Assembly (NCBI GenBank): GCA_025148965.1
Contig: CP102273.1
Span: 62,001 to 126,000, forward strand
Direction: 5' to 3'
Source: Intestinibacter bartlettii
GTDB taxonomy: Bacteria > Bacillota > Clostridia > Peptostreptococcales > Peptostreptococcaceae
Length of the DNA stretch: 64,000 bases
Shown: in pieces, positions 8,008 through 17,614 of the stretch
Layout: every line of letters starts with the position of its first letter
Position numbering within the stretch: position 1 is the first letter of the stretch
Position numbers and translations under genes: made by a program
Notes under the pieces: model-generated
The model's database searches: none
What the model was told of the DNA's origin: nothing
Seen by the model: the letters and a program-made list of their open reading frames with translations, nothing else

Positions 8008-9483
8008 CTAATTTTCGATTATTTCAATTATATCCAAAGATTTATCTTTTAACCCACTTACATTCATTCCGTATTCTTTGCAAATTAAAATATAATCTAT
8101 AACTTCCTTTGTTATAATTTCACCTGGTGATGTTAAACTTATCCCTGGTGGATATGGAATTATATATTCTCCAGAAACTTTTCCTATACTGTCTTTTAAT
8201 TTGACTTCTTTTTTATCACTATAAAACGCCTCTCTTGGAGAAAGTACTTTCTTTGGAATTATATTTGGATAATTTATATGTATTAGTTCAGCTTCTTTTT
8301 GATTTAAATTATCTTGTTTGATTTTTAAATCATGATTTTTGTTGAAATTTTTAGCTATCGATTTGATTGCCTCTAAAAACGCATCAAAATCATTTTTCTC
8401 ATTTCCGATTGTACAAATTAATAACACTCCATAATAATTTGATAATTCAACTTGGATATTATATTTATATCTAAGGATTTCTTCTAGATCATATCCGTTT
8501 ATACCTAGATCTTTAAGTGATATAAATACTTTTGTTGCATCATGTCCTTTAATAACTTTTACTCCGTCTATTTTAGATAAATCAGCTTCAAAGTTTTCTA
8601 TATTATTAAGTAAATTGTCCATTAGTCCTTTGCCATATCTGTCATATATATCAATTGCTATTTCTAATGATGACATAAGAACATACGAAGGGCTAGAAGA
8701 TTGAACTATTTTTAAAAATCGCTCTAAATTCTTTTTATCAACTAAATCCCCCTGTACATGTAGCATTGATGATTGAGTAAACGCTGGTAAAGTTTTGTGT
8801 AAACTTTGTATAACAATATCAGCCCCTTGTTCAAGTGCTGATTTAGGTAATTTATCACTTAAATTTAAATGTGCACCATGCGCCTCATCTACAATAACCA
8901 TCATCCCTTTTTCATGTGCATATCTACATATTTTTTTTAAATCAAATACCATACCATAATAGCTTGGATAAGTTAACATAAGTACTTTTATATCTTCATT
9001 ATTATCAATTGCACTTATAACATCTTGTTCACTTACCCCTTGAATAGTATAAGTATTTTCGCAGATACTTCCTTTTATATAAACAGGTTCCACATCTCCT
9101 AGGATAAATGCATTAATTGCGGATTGATGACAATCTCGGTTTATAAGTATTTTACTTTTAGGTTTACAAGTTGCCAAAATTGCTGCCTGTATTCCACAAG
9201 TACTTCCGTTTACTAGATAATAACTTTGTCCGCTTTTGAAAATTTTGCTCGCCCTATCTTGCGAATCTTTTATAATTTCTTCAGCAGAAAATAAGTTATC
9301 AGTTTCTATAATTTCTGTTGTATCCATCTTATATAAATCTTTAACTAATTTTCCATATCCCAGTTTATCATAAATTTTTCCCTTTTTATGACCTGGCATA
9401 TGAAAAGATATTAAATCATCGTTTACTATGTTTTGTAACTTATTATTTATATAATTTTGCTCGAACTTTATTTCTTTTGTCAT
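8008..9483 (-). CDS. Orn/Lys/Arg decarboxylase family PLP enzyme (YaaO-type)
   Basis: 491 residues, aminotransferase fold type I. Visible features are the N-terminal FHMPGHKKG (27-35), NGSTCG (92-97), the PLP-contacting VDEAHGAH (198-205) and the PLP lysine K230 in QSLHKTLPAF. The C-terminal decarboxylase domain ends with the GEYIIPYPPGI block. The family decarboxylates arginine, lysine or ornithine to polyamine precursors, and the substrate cannot be fixed here. It lies 40 bases upstream of tmk, as yaaO does in Bacillus, and may be cotranscribed with it. Its ribosome site AAAGGA is about 15 bases from ATG 9483, which is long. Confidence 0.9.
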   Translation of the reverse strand: MTKEIKFEQNYINNKLQNIVNDDLISFHMPGHKKGKIYDKLGYGKLVKDLYKMDTTEIIETDNLFSAEEIIKDSQDRASKIFKSGQSYYLVNGSTCGIQAAILATCKPKSKILINRDCHQSAINAFILGDVEPVYIKGSICENTYTIQGVSEQDVISAIDNNEDIKVLMLTYPSYYGMVFDLKKICRYAHEKGMMVIVDEAHGAHLNLSDKLPKSALEQGADIVIQSLHKTLPAFTQSSMLHVQGDLVDKKNLERFLKIVQSSSPSYVLMSSLEIAIDIYDRYGKGLMDNLLNNIENFEADLSKIDGVKVIKGHDATKVFISLKDLGINGYDLEEILRYKYNIQVELSNYYGVLLICTIGNEKNDFDAFLEAIKSIAKNFNKNHDLKIKQDNLNQKEAELIHINYPNIIPKKVLSPREAFYSDKKEVKLKDSIGKVSGEYIIPYPPGISLTSPGEIITKEVIDYILICKEYGMNVSGLKDKSLDIIEIIEN

Positions 9484-9615
9484 ATGCTTTTAAATATTGT
9501 CCTTTCCTGAATAATATTAAGCGCCATATTCACTTTTTTCTAGTCTTATTATAATATAAGATAGATATTATTAATATAAATAAATTGCTATTCCTTTATA
9601 AATCTAATTTAGCAT

Positions 9616-9649
9616 TTAAAAAGCCACTAATCTAAAAATATCAGTGGCT
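9616..9649 (-). terminator. terminator after the YesL-like gene
   Basis: The stem AGCCACT (9622-9628) pairs with AGTGGCT (9643-9649) and is followed on the minus strand by a five-T run. It marks the distal end of the maltodextrin gene cluster. Confidence 0.75.
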
Positions 9650-9680
9650 AAATATAGTCTTCTTATTTTGAAGTTAAATA

Positions 9681-10310
9681 TTATTCTTGTATATATTTAC
9701 TAAATATTTTATTTAATAATATAGAATTCATATAAGCGATAAATCCAAAGCTTATGCATGTATTAAAAAATACTATTTGGCCCCAATATTGGCTAAATAA
9801 TATAAATGATAATATCGGTGCAAATGCTAAAACCGACATTACCAATGTATATGGCAAATGTTGAATAGACATAAAAATAGAATTAGTTAGAGTATTTTTT
9901 ATACTATTTTCAAATCTTGCTGTCAGTGGAAACACATATATTAAGATAAATGCAAGAACAACACTTACTATTGTAAATATAAATTTAAATATCATACTTA
10001 TCGTATTATCTGACATTAAACTACACAAATAGAAATCCAGTCCTATAAATAATCCTATTACTAATAATATTATCCATATGATTGTACTTTGTTTAAAGTT
10101 TTGTTTAAATTGTTTAATAAATTCTTTTGCTGCATAAATATCTTCATCTCTAGTTATTTTCATTGAAACAGAATATAAAGCAGTTATTGATGCTCCTATC
10201 GTTACAATCGGTATTGAACAGATTACAAATAATATATTAATTATTATAGTATCTGAAACCTTAGTCATTCCCGCAAAAAATTTACTATCATAATTAAAAA
10301 TTTTCCCCAT
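9681..10310 (-). CDS. YesL-like DUF624 membrane protein
   Basis: About 209 residues with five or six hydrophobic segments, beginning MGKIFNYDSKFF. The DUF624/YesL family accompanies carbohydrate ABC importers in Firmicutes, and its exact role is unknown. ATG 10310 is preferred over GTG 10319, because the GGAG site (about 10325) is only 2 bases from the GTG. It is the last gene of the maltodextrin cluster, separated from the ATPase gene by a hairpin at 10337-10366, so its expression may be reduced relative to the upstream genes. Confidence 0.85.
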   Translation of the reverse strand: MGKIFNYDSKFFAGMTKVSDTIIINILFVICSIPIVTIGASITALYSVSMKITRDEDIYAAKEFIKQFKQNFKQSTIIWIILLVIGLFIGLDFYLCSLMSDNTISMIFKFIFTIVSVVLAFILIYVFPLTARFENSIKNTLTNSIFMSIQHLPYTLVMSVLAFAPILSFILFSQYWGQIVFFNTCISFGFIAYMNSILLNKIFSKYIQE

Positions 10311-10336
10311 AAAATACACTACTCCTATATATTAAT

Positions 10337-10366
10337 AAAACTGCTATATAATATTATAGCAGTTTT
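10337..10366 (-). terminator. hairpin between ATPase and YesL genes (attenuator-like)
   Basis: A 12-bp stem AAAACTGCTATA (10337-10348) pairs with 10355-10366 and is followed on the minus strand by TTTTATTAATAT. It is terminator-like but lies inside an apparent operon, so partial termination is inferred. Confidence 0.65.
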
Positions 10367-10382
10367 ATTTAGCTAATTTTTA

Positions 10383-11495
10383 CTAATTTGTTATTACTAA
10401 ACCTGTTTCTTTATCAAATACATGAGCTTTTTCCATGTCCACTATAAATTTAGCCATATCACCTGTTCTTGCAGTAGTATCTGCATTTACTCTTGCTGTT
10501 ACAGGGAATTTTTCTACATCAAAGTATAGATAAACTTCTGAACCAAGTAATTCATATACATTTATTTTTACATTTATTTCGCTAGTATTTTTTGATTCTA
10601 TTAATTCTTTTGGATCATGTATATTTTCTGGTCTTATACCCATAGTAACAGTTTTATTCATATATCCTTTTTCAACTACTACTTTAGCTTTTGCTTCAGG
10701 TAAAACAAATTTATGTTCGTCCATTTTTAATACAACTTTTCCATCTTCTTCAGTCACTAAAGCATCTATAAAGTTCATTTGTGGAGAACCTATAAATCCT
10801 GCAACAAATAAGTTTTGTGGAGAATTATATAAATTTTGTGGAGTATCTACTTGTTGTATAACACCATCTTTCATAACTACTATTTTTGTTCCTAAAGTCA
10901 TAGCTTCTGTTTGGTCATGTGTTACATATATCATTGTTGCGCCTAATCTTTCATGCAACTTAGCTATTTCTGTACGCATTTGAACTCTTAATTTAGCATC
11001 TAAGTTTGATAGTGGTTCATCCATTAAGAATACTTTTGGTTCACGAACTATTGCTCTCCCCATAGCAACACGTTGTCTTTGACCACCTGATAATGCTTTT
11101 GGTTTACGATCTAATAATTTTTCAAGGTCTAATATTTTTGCCGCATATCTAACCTTTTTGTCTATTTCATCTTTAGGAACTTTTTTAAGTTTTAATCCAA
11201 ATGCCATATTATCATAAACAGTTAAATGTGGATAAAGTGCATAACTTTGGAATACCATTGCTATATCTCTATCTTTAGCTTCAACATCATTTACAACTTT
11301 TCCATCTATTTTTAAATTCCCCTTACTAATATCCTCAAGACCTGCTATCATTCTAAGTGTTGTTGATTTACCACATCCTGATGGACCTACAAATATAATG
11401 AAGTCCTGATCATTTATTTCTAAGTTAAAATCTTTTACTGCTTCAAAACCATTTGGGTATATTTTGCATATGTTTTCTAATGATAAGCTTGCCAT
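10383..11495 (-). CDS. sugar ABC transporter ATP-binding protein (MsmX/MalK/UgpC type)
   Basis: 370 residues. Walker A GPSGCGKST (37-45), Q-loop near 83, signature LSGGQRQR (135-142) and Walker B VFLMDEP (155-161) form the nucleotide-binding domain. A C-terminal regulatory TOBE/OB region runs from about 235 to 365. It energises the MalFG importer, and in Gram-positives such ATPases often serve several sugar importers. It lies 38 bases after the regulator gene in the same transcription unit. Confidence 0.95.
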   Translation of the reverse strand: MASLSLENICKIYPNGFEAVKDFNLEINDQDFIIFVGPSGCGKSTTLRMIAGLEDISKGNLKIDGKVVNDVEAKDRDIAMVFQSYALYPHLTVYDNMAFGLKLKKVPKDEIDKKVRYAAKILDLEKLLDRKPKALSGGQRQRVAMGRAIVREPKVFLMDEPLSNLDAKLRVQMRTEIAKLHERLGATMIYVTHDQTEAMTLGTKIVVMKDGVIQQVDTPQNLYNSPQNLFVAGFIGSPQMNFIDALVTEEDGKVVLKMDEHKFVLPEAKAKVVVEKGYMNKTVTMGIRPENIHDPKELIESKNTSEINVKINVYELLGSEVYLYFDVEKFPVTARVNADTTARTGDMAKFIVDMEKAHVFDKETGLVITN

Positions 11496-11532
11496 ATTTT
11501 AATTCCCTCCAATTTATCTATCAAATTAATTA

Positions 11533-12567
11533 TTATTTATTTAATCTAGCAATTGATTGTCTTACAAGCAATTCCCCCTCGAAAATTTTATGACTATTAT
11601 ATGCATTATTTTCTATTAGATTAAATAAAATTTCACTTGTTTTCTTTGCCATATCTTCTACTGGTTGCCTTATAGTACTAATAGATGGGTTATAATAATA
11701 AGATATATCTAATCCATCAAACCCCATAATTGAATAATCTTCTGGTATTTTCTTTCCAGACTCCAATATCGCTTTACTAGCCCCAATAACCATACTATCA
11801 GAAACAGCATAAACTGCTGTAAATTCTTCTTCTGATTCTAAAAGTTCTTTCATAAGTTTATATCCATTTTCCATAGTAAATGCATTTACTTCTTCTAAAG
11901 TGTATCTTATTAAATTTTTATTTATAGGTATATTTCTTTCTGCTAAAGCTCTTTTGTATCCTTCAATTCTTAAACCACTGATACTTGTATCCCATGGTTG
12001 GGCTGCTAAAATAGCAATTTTTTCATGGCCATAATCACATAGACAATCCACGGCTTTCTTACTTTCCTTTATATCATCTACTGATACAGATGAATATATA
12101 TTTTTATCTACTCCATCAAATATAGATATTGTACTTAATACAAAAGGTACCGTTATCTGTTTCAATCGTTTCTCATCATGTGAAAAGCATCCTCCTAAAA
12201 AGATAATTCCCTTTAATTTTCTTTCTTTTATTAATTGCAGTGCAACCTCTAGTTCATCTTGATTTGAATCTACTCTATGTAATAAAAAAGTATATTTTTT
12301 GTTTTGTATTTCCTCTTCAAATACTTTTAACATTTTCTGAAAAAATGGATTTTCTATACCTTTTATTAAAACTGCTATGGTTTTTGTTTGTGTAAATTTT
12401 AGGTTTCTAGCTGTACTATTTGGGGTAAAGTTATTTTCCCTTATAACTTTCATAATTCTTTCTTTTGTTTCATCACTAATATCCGGATGGTTATTAATAG
12501 CTCTTGAGACAGTACTAACGCCGACACCACATTCTTTTGCTATATCCTTTATTGTGATAGTCTTCAT
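11533..12567 (-). CDS. LacI-family maltodextrin regulator (MalR-type)
   Basis: 344 residues from ATG 12567. The open frame extends upstream, but AAAGGA sits 8 bases before this ATG. The protein begins MKTITIKDIAKECGVGVSTV, the classic LacI helix-turn-helix, with hinge residues at about 45-60 and a periplasmic-binding-like effector domain. It lies between malQ and the ATPase gene in the maltodextrin cluster. AACGTT-centred palindromes of LacI type stand before malE and glgP, and repression through them relieved by maltose or maltodextrin is inferred. A CcpA-type site is an alternative for some of them. Confidence 0.9.
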   Translation of the reverse strand: MKTITIKDIAKECGVGVSTVSRAINNHPDISDETKERIMKVIRENNFTPNSTARNLKFTQTKTIAVLIKGIENPFFQKMLKVFEEEIQNKKYTFLLHRVDSNQDELEVALQLIKERKLKGIIFLGGCFSHDEKRLKQITVPFVLSTISIFDGVDKNIYSSVSVDDIKESKKAVDCLCDYGHEKIAILAAQPWDTSISGLRIEGYKRALAERNIPINKNLIRYTLEEVNAFTMENGYKLMKELLESEEEFTAVYAVSDSMVIGASKAILESGKKIPEDYSIMGFDGLDISYYYNPSISTIRQPVEDMAKKTSEILFNLIENNAYNSHKIFEGELLVRQSIARLNK

Positions 12568-12627
12568 ATAAAAATTTCCTTTCCATACATATTCTCTTTT
12601 TTTAATCAATCATATGAGCTATTCAAT

Positions 12628-14109
12628 TTATATTCTTCCATATATCTTAGTTAATCTTTTTATTTTATCTATTAATTCTTGGGAAAAACATCCTAATGTC
12701 ATTCTCCACTTCCAGTTGTCCCCTAATGTTGATGGTGTATTTATTCTAGCTGATTCATCAAGTCCCAAGAAATCTTGAACTGGTATTACACATGTATCTG
12801 CAACACTTCTCATTGCTATACATATAAGATCCCAACTTATATTTTCTTCGTCTGAATCATCACTATTAATATAATCCATACACATTTTTTTATCTAAATC
12901 ATCTATTTCTTTGTACCAACCTCTAACTGTGCTATTATCATGTGTTCCTGTATAAACAACACAATTTTTATTATAGTTATGAGGTAAATAATCACTTTCT
13001 TCTCTCGAATCAAAAGCAAACTGTAATATTTTCATTCCTGGATAATCTGTATCTTTAAGAAGTTTCTTAACCGATTCAGTTAGAAATCCTAAATCTTCCG
13101 CTATTATATCTACATTGCCTAATTCTTTTTTCAATTGCTCGAATAATTCTATTCCAGGACCTTTTTCCCATGTTCCATTTACAGCTGTTTTACTTTTATA
13201 AGGTATTGAAAAATATTCATCAAATCCTCTAAAATGATCGATTCTAACGATATCATATAAATTATAACAATATTTTATCCTTTTTATCCACCATTTGTAA
13301 TTAGTATATTTGTGATATTCCCAATCATATAACGGATTCCCCCATAATTGTCCATCCTCTGAGAAAGAATCTGGTGGACAACCTGCAACAGCTATAGGAT
13401 TTAAATCTTTATCCAATTGGAATAATTCTGGATTTGACCATGTATCAGCACTATCTAGTGCAACGTATATTGGTATATCCCCGATTATAGATATTCCCTT
13501 TTTATTAGCATAAACTTTTAATTTATTCCATTGACTAGAAAATAAGTATTGAGTATATTTATAAAATGTAATTTCTTCATTTAATTTTTTACTATATTTC
13601 GATAAAGTTTTTTTGTCTCTCAGCTTTAAATTTTCATCCCATTCTAACCATGAAATTCCGCCTAAAGAATCCTTTATTGCCATATATAGTGCATAATCTT
13701 CTAGCCACCATTTATTATATTTGCAATAAGCTATAAATTTTTTATCTTCATTTATTTTGCTTCTTTTATAAGCTTTTTTTAATATTTTAAATCTAGATAA
13801 GTATATTTTTTCATAGTCAATATACTCTACATCATCTCCCCAATCATAACTATCACATTCATCTTCTGATAGGAGACCTTCTTCTATTAATTCACATAAA
13901 TCTATGAAATATGGATTACCTGCAAAAGTTGAAAATGACTGATATGGAGAATCACCATATCCCGTAGGCCCCAGAGGTAATATCTGCCATATTTTTTGAC
14001 CTGCCTCTTCTAAAATATCTACAAATTCATATGCTTCTTTTGAAAAACTCCCTATGCCATATTTTGAAGGCAAACTGGATATAGGTAATAAAAATCCATT
14101 TCTTCTCAT
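12628..14109 (-). CDS. malQ: 4-alpha-glucanotransferase
   Basis: 493 residues, GH77 family (amylomaltase). It moves alpha-1,4-glucan segments between maltodextrins and releases glucose, giving longer chains for the phosphorylase. Catalytic motifs seen are VRIDHFRGF (nucleophile Asp), DIIAEDLG (acid/base Glu) and GTHDNSTVRGW (transition-state Asp). The N-terminal GILLPISSLPS-like block (here GFLLPISSLPS) is typical. A strong AAGGGGGA site precedes ATG 14109. It follows malG by 26 bases. Confidence 0.96.
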   Translation of the reverse strand: MRRNGFLLPISSLPSKYGIGSFSKEAYEFVDILEEAGQKIWQILPLGPTGYGDSPYQSFSTFAGNPYFIDLCELIEEGLLSEDECDSYDWGDDVEYIDYEKIYLSRFKILKKAYKRSKINEDKKFIAYCKYNKWWLEDYALYMAIKDSLGGISWLEWDENLKLRDKKTLSKYSKKLNEEITFYKYTQYLFSSQWNKLKVYANKKGISIIGDIPIYVALDSADTWSNPELFQLDKDLNPIAVAGCPPDSFSEDGQLWGNPLYDWEYHKYTNYKWWIKRIKYCYNLYDIVRIDHFRGFDEYFSIPYKSKTAVNGTWEKGPGIELFEQLKKELGNVDIIAEDLGFLTESVKKLLKDTDYPGMKILQFAFDSREESDYLPHNYNKNCVVYTGTHDNSTVRGWYKEIDDLDKKMCMDYINSDDSDEENISWDLICIAMRSVADTCVIPVQDFLGLDESARINTPSTLGDNWKWRMTLGCFSQELIDKIKRLTKIYGRI

Positions 14110-14135
14110 TGTGATCCCCCTTTAAGTCTATTTTT

Positions 14136-15020
14136 CTATCCTTTAACAGCTCCTGCAACAACACCTTCTATAATATGTTTTTGACAAATTAAATAGAATA
14201 TTATAATTGGTATAATTGCTAAAACTAACATAGCCATCATAGCTCCCATATCCCTATTTCCATTTGAACCAACTAACATTTGTATTACAACTGGAATAGT
14301 TTTATATTTTGTTGATAATCCTATAACCAAATATGGTAATAGATAGTCATTCCATATCCACATTGCATTTAATATTGCTACTGTAATTGCTGTAGGTTTT
14401 AATATTGGTAATACTATGTGGAAATAAGTTTGAAGAGGATTACAGCCATCTATCATAGCTGCTTCTTCTATTTCTAATGGTATTGATTTTATAAAACCAC
14501 TAAACATAAATATTGATAATCCACAACCGAAACCTAAGTATAGTATTATCATTCCCACTGGATTTGCTAAATGTAATATATCAGCTAGTTTTACCATAGG
14601 GAACATAACCATTTGGAAAGGTACTATCATTGAAAATACAAATAAGTAATATAATACACTTGTGAATTTAGATTTTACTCTTGTTATGTAATAAGCTGTC
14701 ATTGATGTAAAAAATAATATTACTGCAACTGAGCCTATTGTTATAAAGAATGACCAACCTATAGCACTTAAAAATCCTGTCTTTTCTAGTCCATTTATAT
14801 AATTGCTAAGTCCTACAAAAGTTTGGCTTGTTGGTAGAGCAAATGGGTTGTCACTAATAAAGAATTTTCCTTTAAATGAGTTTATAACTATAAATAAAAT
14901 CGGTGCTAAGAATACAACTACTAATGCACAAAGTATTAAGAATATCACAGTATTACCAACATTCTTCTTTGTTTTTGGCTTAGTTTCTTTAGTACTTTTT
15001 TTAGATACTGTCGCTTGCAT
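14136..15020 (-). CDS. malG: maltodextrin ABC transporter permease, MalG type
   Basis: 294 residues with an N-terminal cytoplasmic tail rich in Lys/Thr and six membrane segments. The EAA loop EEAAMIDGCNPLQTYF docks the ATPase. It pairs with MalF in the inner-membrane channel. ATG 15020 overlaps the last base of the malF stop (TAATG), with AGGAGG inside the end of malF, so translation is coupled. The substrate is inferred from malQ and glgP next to it. Confidence 0.92.
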   Translation of the reverse strand: MQATVSKKSTKETKPKTKKNVGNTVIFLILCALVVVFLAPILFIVINSFKGKFFISDNPFALPTSQTFVGLSNYINGLEKTGFLSAIGWSFFITIGSVAVILFFTSMTAYYITRVKSKFTSVLYYLFVFSMIVPFQMVMFPMVKLADILHLANPVGMIILYLGFGCGLSIFMFSGFIKSIPLEIEEAAMIDGCNPLQTYFHIVLPILKPTAITVAILNAMWIWNDYLLPYLVIGLSTKYKTIPVVIQMLVGSNGNRDMGAMMAMLVLAIIPIIIFYLICQKHIIEGVVAGAVKG

Positions 15021-15865
15021 TATTGTTCTACCTCCTTATTTCTAGTGTAATATAATTGAGCAAGTGCAATACAAGCTACTATAACAAAGAACATAACTGC
15101 TTTTGCTTGACCAACACCTTCAAATCCAACTCTTCCATAGAATGAGTTAACTATATTTAAAGCTAGCATTTCTGTATTATGCATTGGTGCCCCATTTGTT
15201 AATGCTAAGTTTTGATCAAATAATTTGAAACTGTTTGATAAGGTCAAGAACAGACAGATTGTTATTGATGGCATTACCATTGGTATTGTTACATTTTTTA
15301 ATGTTTGCCATTTATTCGCACCATCTATTTTTGCTGCTTCAATTAATTCTGTAGGTACGTTTTGAAGACCTGCTATGTATATAATCATCATGTATCCTAT
15401 CATTTGCCAATTCATAAGGATAATTAATCCGATAAATCCATATTTCGCATCAGCTACTAATGTTGTTCCGTATCTTGCCAAAAAAGCATTTATCATTGTT
15501 TGCCATGTATAACCTAAAACTATACCACCGATTAAGTTTGGCATAAAAAATACTGTACGGAAGAAGTTTGTTCCTTTTAACTTTTTAGTTAAAAAGTAAG
15601 CTAATACGAATGCAATTACATTTACTGTTACTATAGAAATTACAGTAAACAATGCTGTAAAACTAAATGAATATAAGAAATTTTGACCTGCTGCAAATGC
15701 AGTTTTATAATTTTCAAACCCTGTAAATGTGGCATTTGTTATAGTTGTGAAATCACAAAATGATAAATAAAGTCCAATCACGAAAGGCAATATAAAAGCA
15801 ATTGCAAATGCTATAAGAGTTGGTAATACAAATACAGGCCAGTATTTTTTTAATGTCTTTTGCAT
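15020..15865 (-). CDS. malF: maltodextrin ABC transporter permease, MalF type
   Basis: 281 residues and six membrane segments, without the large periplasmic loop of enterobacterial MalF, as usual in Firmicutes. The EAA loop is EAAKIDGANKWQTLKNVTIP. AGGAGGTG precedes ATG 15865. It is separated from malE by a 152-base gap that holds a long stem-loop. Confidence 0.92.
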   Translation of the reverse strand: MQKTLKKYWPVFVLPTLIAFAIAFILPFVIGLYLSFCDFTTITNATFTGFENYKTAFAAGQNFLYSFSFTALFTVISIVTVNVIAFVLAYFLTKKLKGTNFFRTVFFMPNLIGGIVLGYTWQTMINAFLARYGTTLVADAKYGFIGLIILMNWQMIGYMMIIYIAGLQNVPTELIEAAKIDGANKWQTLKNVTIPMVMPSITICLFLTLSNSFKLFDQNLALTNGAPMHNTEMLALNIVNSFYGRVGFEGVGQAKAVMFFVIVACIALAQLYYTRNKEVEQ

Positions 15866-15898
15866 GTTACACCTCCTGATGTTCTATTACTTAAACAA

Positions 15899-15980
15899 TA
15901 AGCCATAAATAATATGTATACCTAATTTGCAATTTAGAATGTTTTAGTCATTCTCCACGGTATTCGTTATTTATGGCTTA
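15899..15980 (-). promoter_or_regulatory. intercistronic stem-loop between malE and malF
   Basis: Perfect 14-bp arms at 15899-15912 and 15967-15980 (TAAGCCATAAATAA and its complement) enclose a 54-base loop. No T-run follows on the minus strand. It resembles elements that protect the upstream mRNA or slow passage, giving more binding protein than permease. That function is inferred by analogy with other malE-malF junctions. Confidence 0.7.
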
Positions 15981-16017
15981 TCTGTATGCTAAATTACTAA
16001 ATTAATTTTTAATTTAA

Positions 16018-17367
16018 TTATTTTGTTAATTCTTTTTCACTTGCCCATTCATCAACAACTAGTTTTTTAACATCATCCCATGTTTTATTTCCGTTGCAGT
16101 ATTCAAGTAAAGCTGCACCGAAATCATCTTTAAATTGTTGACTTGGGAATGTTGTGAAGTTCCAATCTATGTTGTAGTAGTTGTCATCTTTCATATATTT
16201 TATAACTTCTTTAGCTAAAGGATCTTGTGGCGCCTCTTTATCAGAGAAAGTATCAAATGGAGCTATGAATCCTAATTCATTAGTAACATAATCTTTACCT
16301 TTATCAGAAGTAAATAACCAGTTTATAAAGTCTTGAGTTGCTTTTTGATCAGCTTCTGAAGCTTCTTTGTTTATACAGAAGTAATTTTCAGTACCTATGC
16401 AAAGACCTTGTTTTTCTTCACCTTTAACACCTGTGTATATAGGTAAGAATTTAACATCATCTTCTTTAACTGTATTTCCGCTAACATCTGCTATTTGACT
16501 CCATCCCCAGTTACCATTTTGGACCATAGCGCATTGTCCTAAAGCAAATTCAGACATTGAATCTGTAACTGTTTTGCTTCCTAATAATTTAGGTTCACAA
16601 GTTGAATTATTTATGTATAAATCAAATATGTTTTTGTAGTTATCTGAATATTTAAAGCTTATTTTATCTTCATCTTTTACATTATTGTCTTTATATTCAT
16701 AGTATATAGGAAGGTTAGCTAAATGAGTTTGCCATCTCCAATCTTCCCCTGGAGTTAATGATGTAGAAGCAAATACACCTTTTATTCCTAATTCATCTTT
16801 TTTAGATTGCATATCTTCTGCAACTTCTTTTAATTTAGCAAAGCTATTTATTTCATCTATAGATTTTACTTTAGCACCATCTAGTTTGAAATATTTATCC
16901 ATTATTGATTGGTTGTATATTATTCCGTAACCTTCTTCAACATAAGGTATACCATATACTTTATCGTCATCCCCTTTAATTGCTAAATCTTGATTTAATA
17001 GATGTTTGTTTAATTCAGTGTCAGTTAAATCAGCACAATAATCTTTCCAAGATTGATATCCTATCGGTCCATTTATTTGGAACAATGTAGGTGCATCTGA
17101 TTTAGTTATTTCTGATTTTAGAGTTTGCTCGTATTTACCACTAGCAGCAGTAACAACTTTAACTTCTACCCCTGTTTCATCAGTATATTTTTTAGCAATT
17201 TCTTTCCATTGTTCTTCTTGTTCTGGTTTGAAACTTAAGTAATAAACTTTTCCTTTTTCAGATGAATCTGAACCACCACTAGAATTGTTAGAATTGCTGC
17301 AACCAGCAAGCATACCTACTGATAATACTGTGGCTAAAGCAACTGATAAAAATTTTTTAACCTTCAT
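16018..17367 (-). CDS. malE: maltodextrin-binding lipoprotein (MalE type)
   Basis: 449 residues from ATG 17367, chosen because GGGGGAG stands just before it. The longer open frame upstream covers the operator region. The signal peptide ends in the lipobox LAGC (Cys23), followed by a Ser/Asn/Gly linker, so the protein is a lipid-anchored extracellular solute receptor. The fold is extracellular solute-binding family 1, with KPEQEEQWKEIAKKY near the mature N-terminus. It delivers maltodextrin to MalFG. Expression probably starts at the promoter 17456-17484 and is controlled by the operators at 17402-17440. Confidence 0.92.
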   Translation of the reverse strand: MKVKKFLSVALATVLSVGMLAGCSNSNNSSGGSDSSEKGKVYYLSFKPEQEEQWKEIAKKYTDETGVEVKVVTAASGKYEQTLKSEITKSDAPTLFQINGPIGYQSWKDYCADLTDTELNKHLLNQDLAIKGDDDKVYGIPYVEEGYGIIYNQSIMDKYFKLDGAKVKSIDEINSFAKLKEVAEDMQSKKDELGIKGVFASTSLTPGEDWRWQTHLANLPIYYEYKDNNVKDEDKISFKYSDNYKNIFDLYINNSTCEPKLLGSKTVTDSMSEFALGQCAMVQNGNWGWSQIADVSGNTVKEDDVKFLPIYTGVKGEEKQGLCIGTENYFCINKEASEADQKATQDFINWLFTSDKGKDYVTNELGFIAPFDTFSDKEAPQDPLAKEVIKYMKDDNYYNIDWNFTTFPSQQFKDDFGAALLEYCNGNKTWDDVKKLVVDEWASEKELTK

Positions 17368-17401
17368 ATCTTTCTCCCCCTGATTTTTAAAATATAAATT
17401 A

Positions 17402-17440
17402 GTAACGTTACCGAAAACGTTTCCGAAATTGGATAACGTT
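17402..17440 (-). promoter_or_regulatory. triple AACGTT operator cluster upstream of malE
   Basis: Three AACGTT cores lie at 17404-17409, 17416-17421 and 17435-17440. The first sits in the perfect palindrome GTAACGTTAC and the second in CCGAAAACGTTTCCG. They are about 10-50 bases downstream of the predicted transcription start, a position suited to repression by a LacI-type protein. Confidence 0.8.
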
Positions 17441-17455
17441 TTTCTAATTAATAAA

Positions 17456-17484
17456 ATAGTAGCACCTAATATTTCAAAATGCAA
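17456..17484 (-). promoter_or_regulatory. predicted sigma-A promoter of malE operon
   Basis: On the minus strand TTGCAT (17479-17484), a 17-base spacer and TACTAT (17456-17461). The start is predicted near 17449, just upstream of the operator cluster. Confidence 0.7.
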
Positions 17485-17614
17485 CAATTATTTGGTTAAT
17501 ATTGTAAATTATTTTACAGTTATACAAAATGAAAATTCTCCATATCAACATGCCCTAATAACTATTATCTAATTAAAATTGTCAATATAGAGAATTTTAA
17601 TTAATCATTTTAAA

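Noticed and set aside
17368-17487. N-terminal extension of malE of 40 residues
   Set aside because: It spans the operators and promoter and lacks a ribosome site. The lipoprotein signal starts at the internal ATG.
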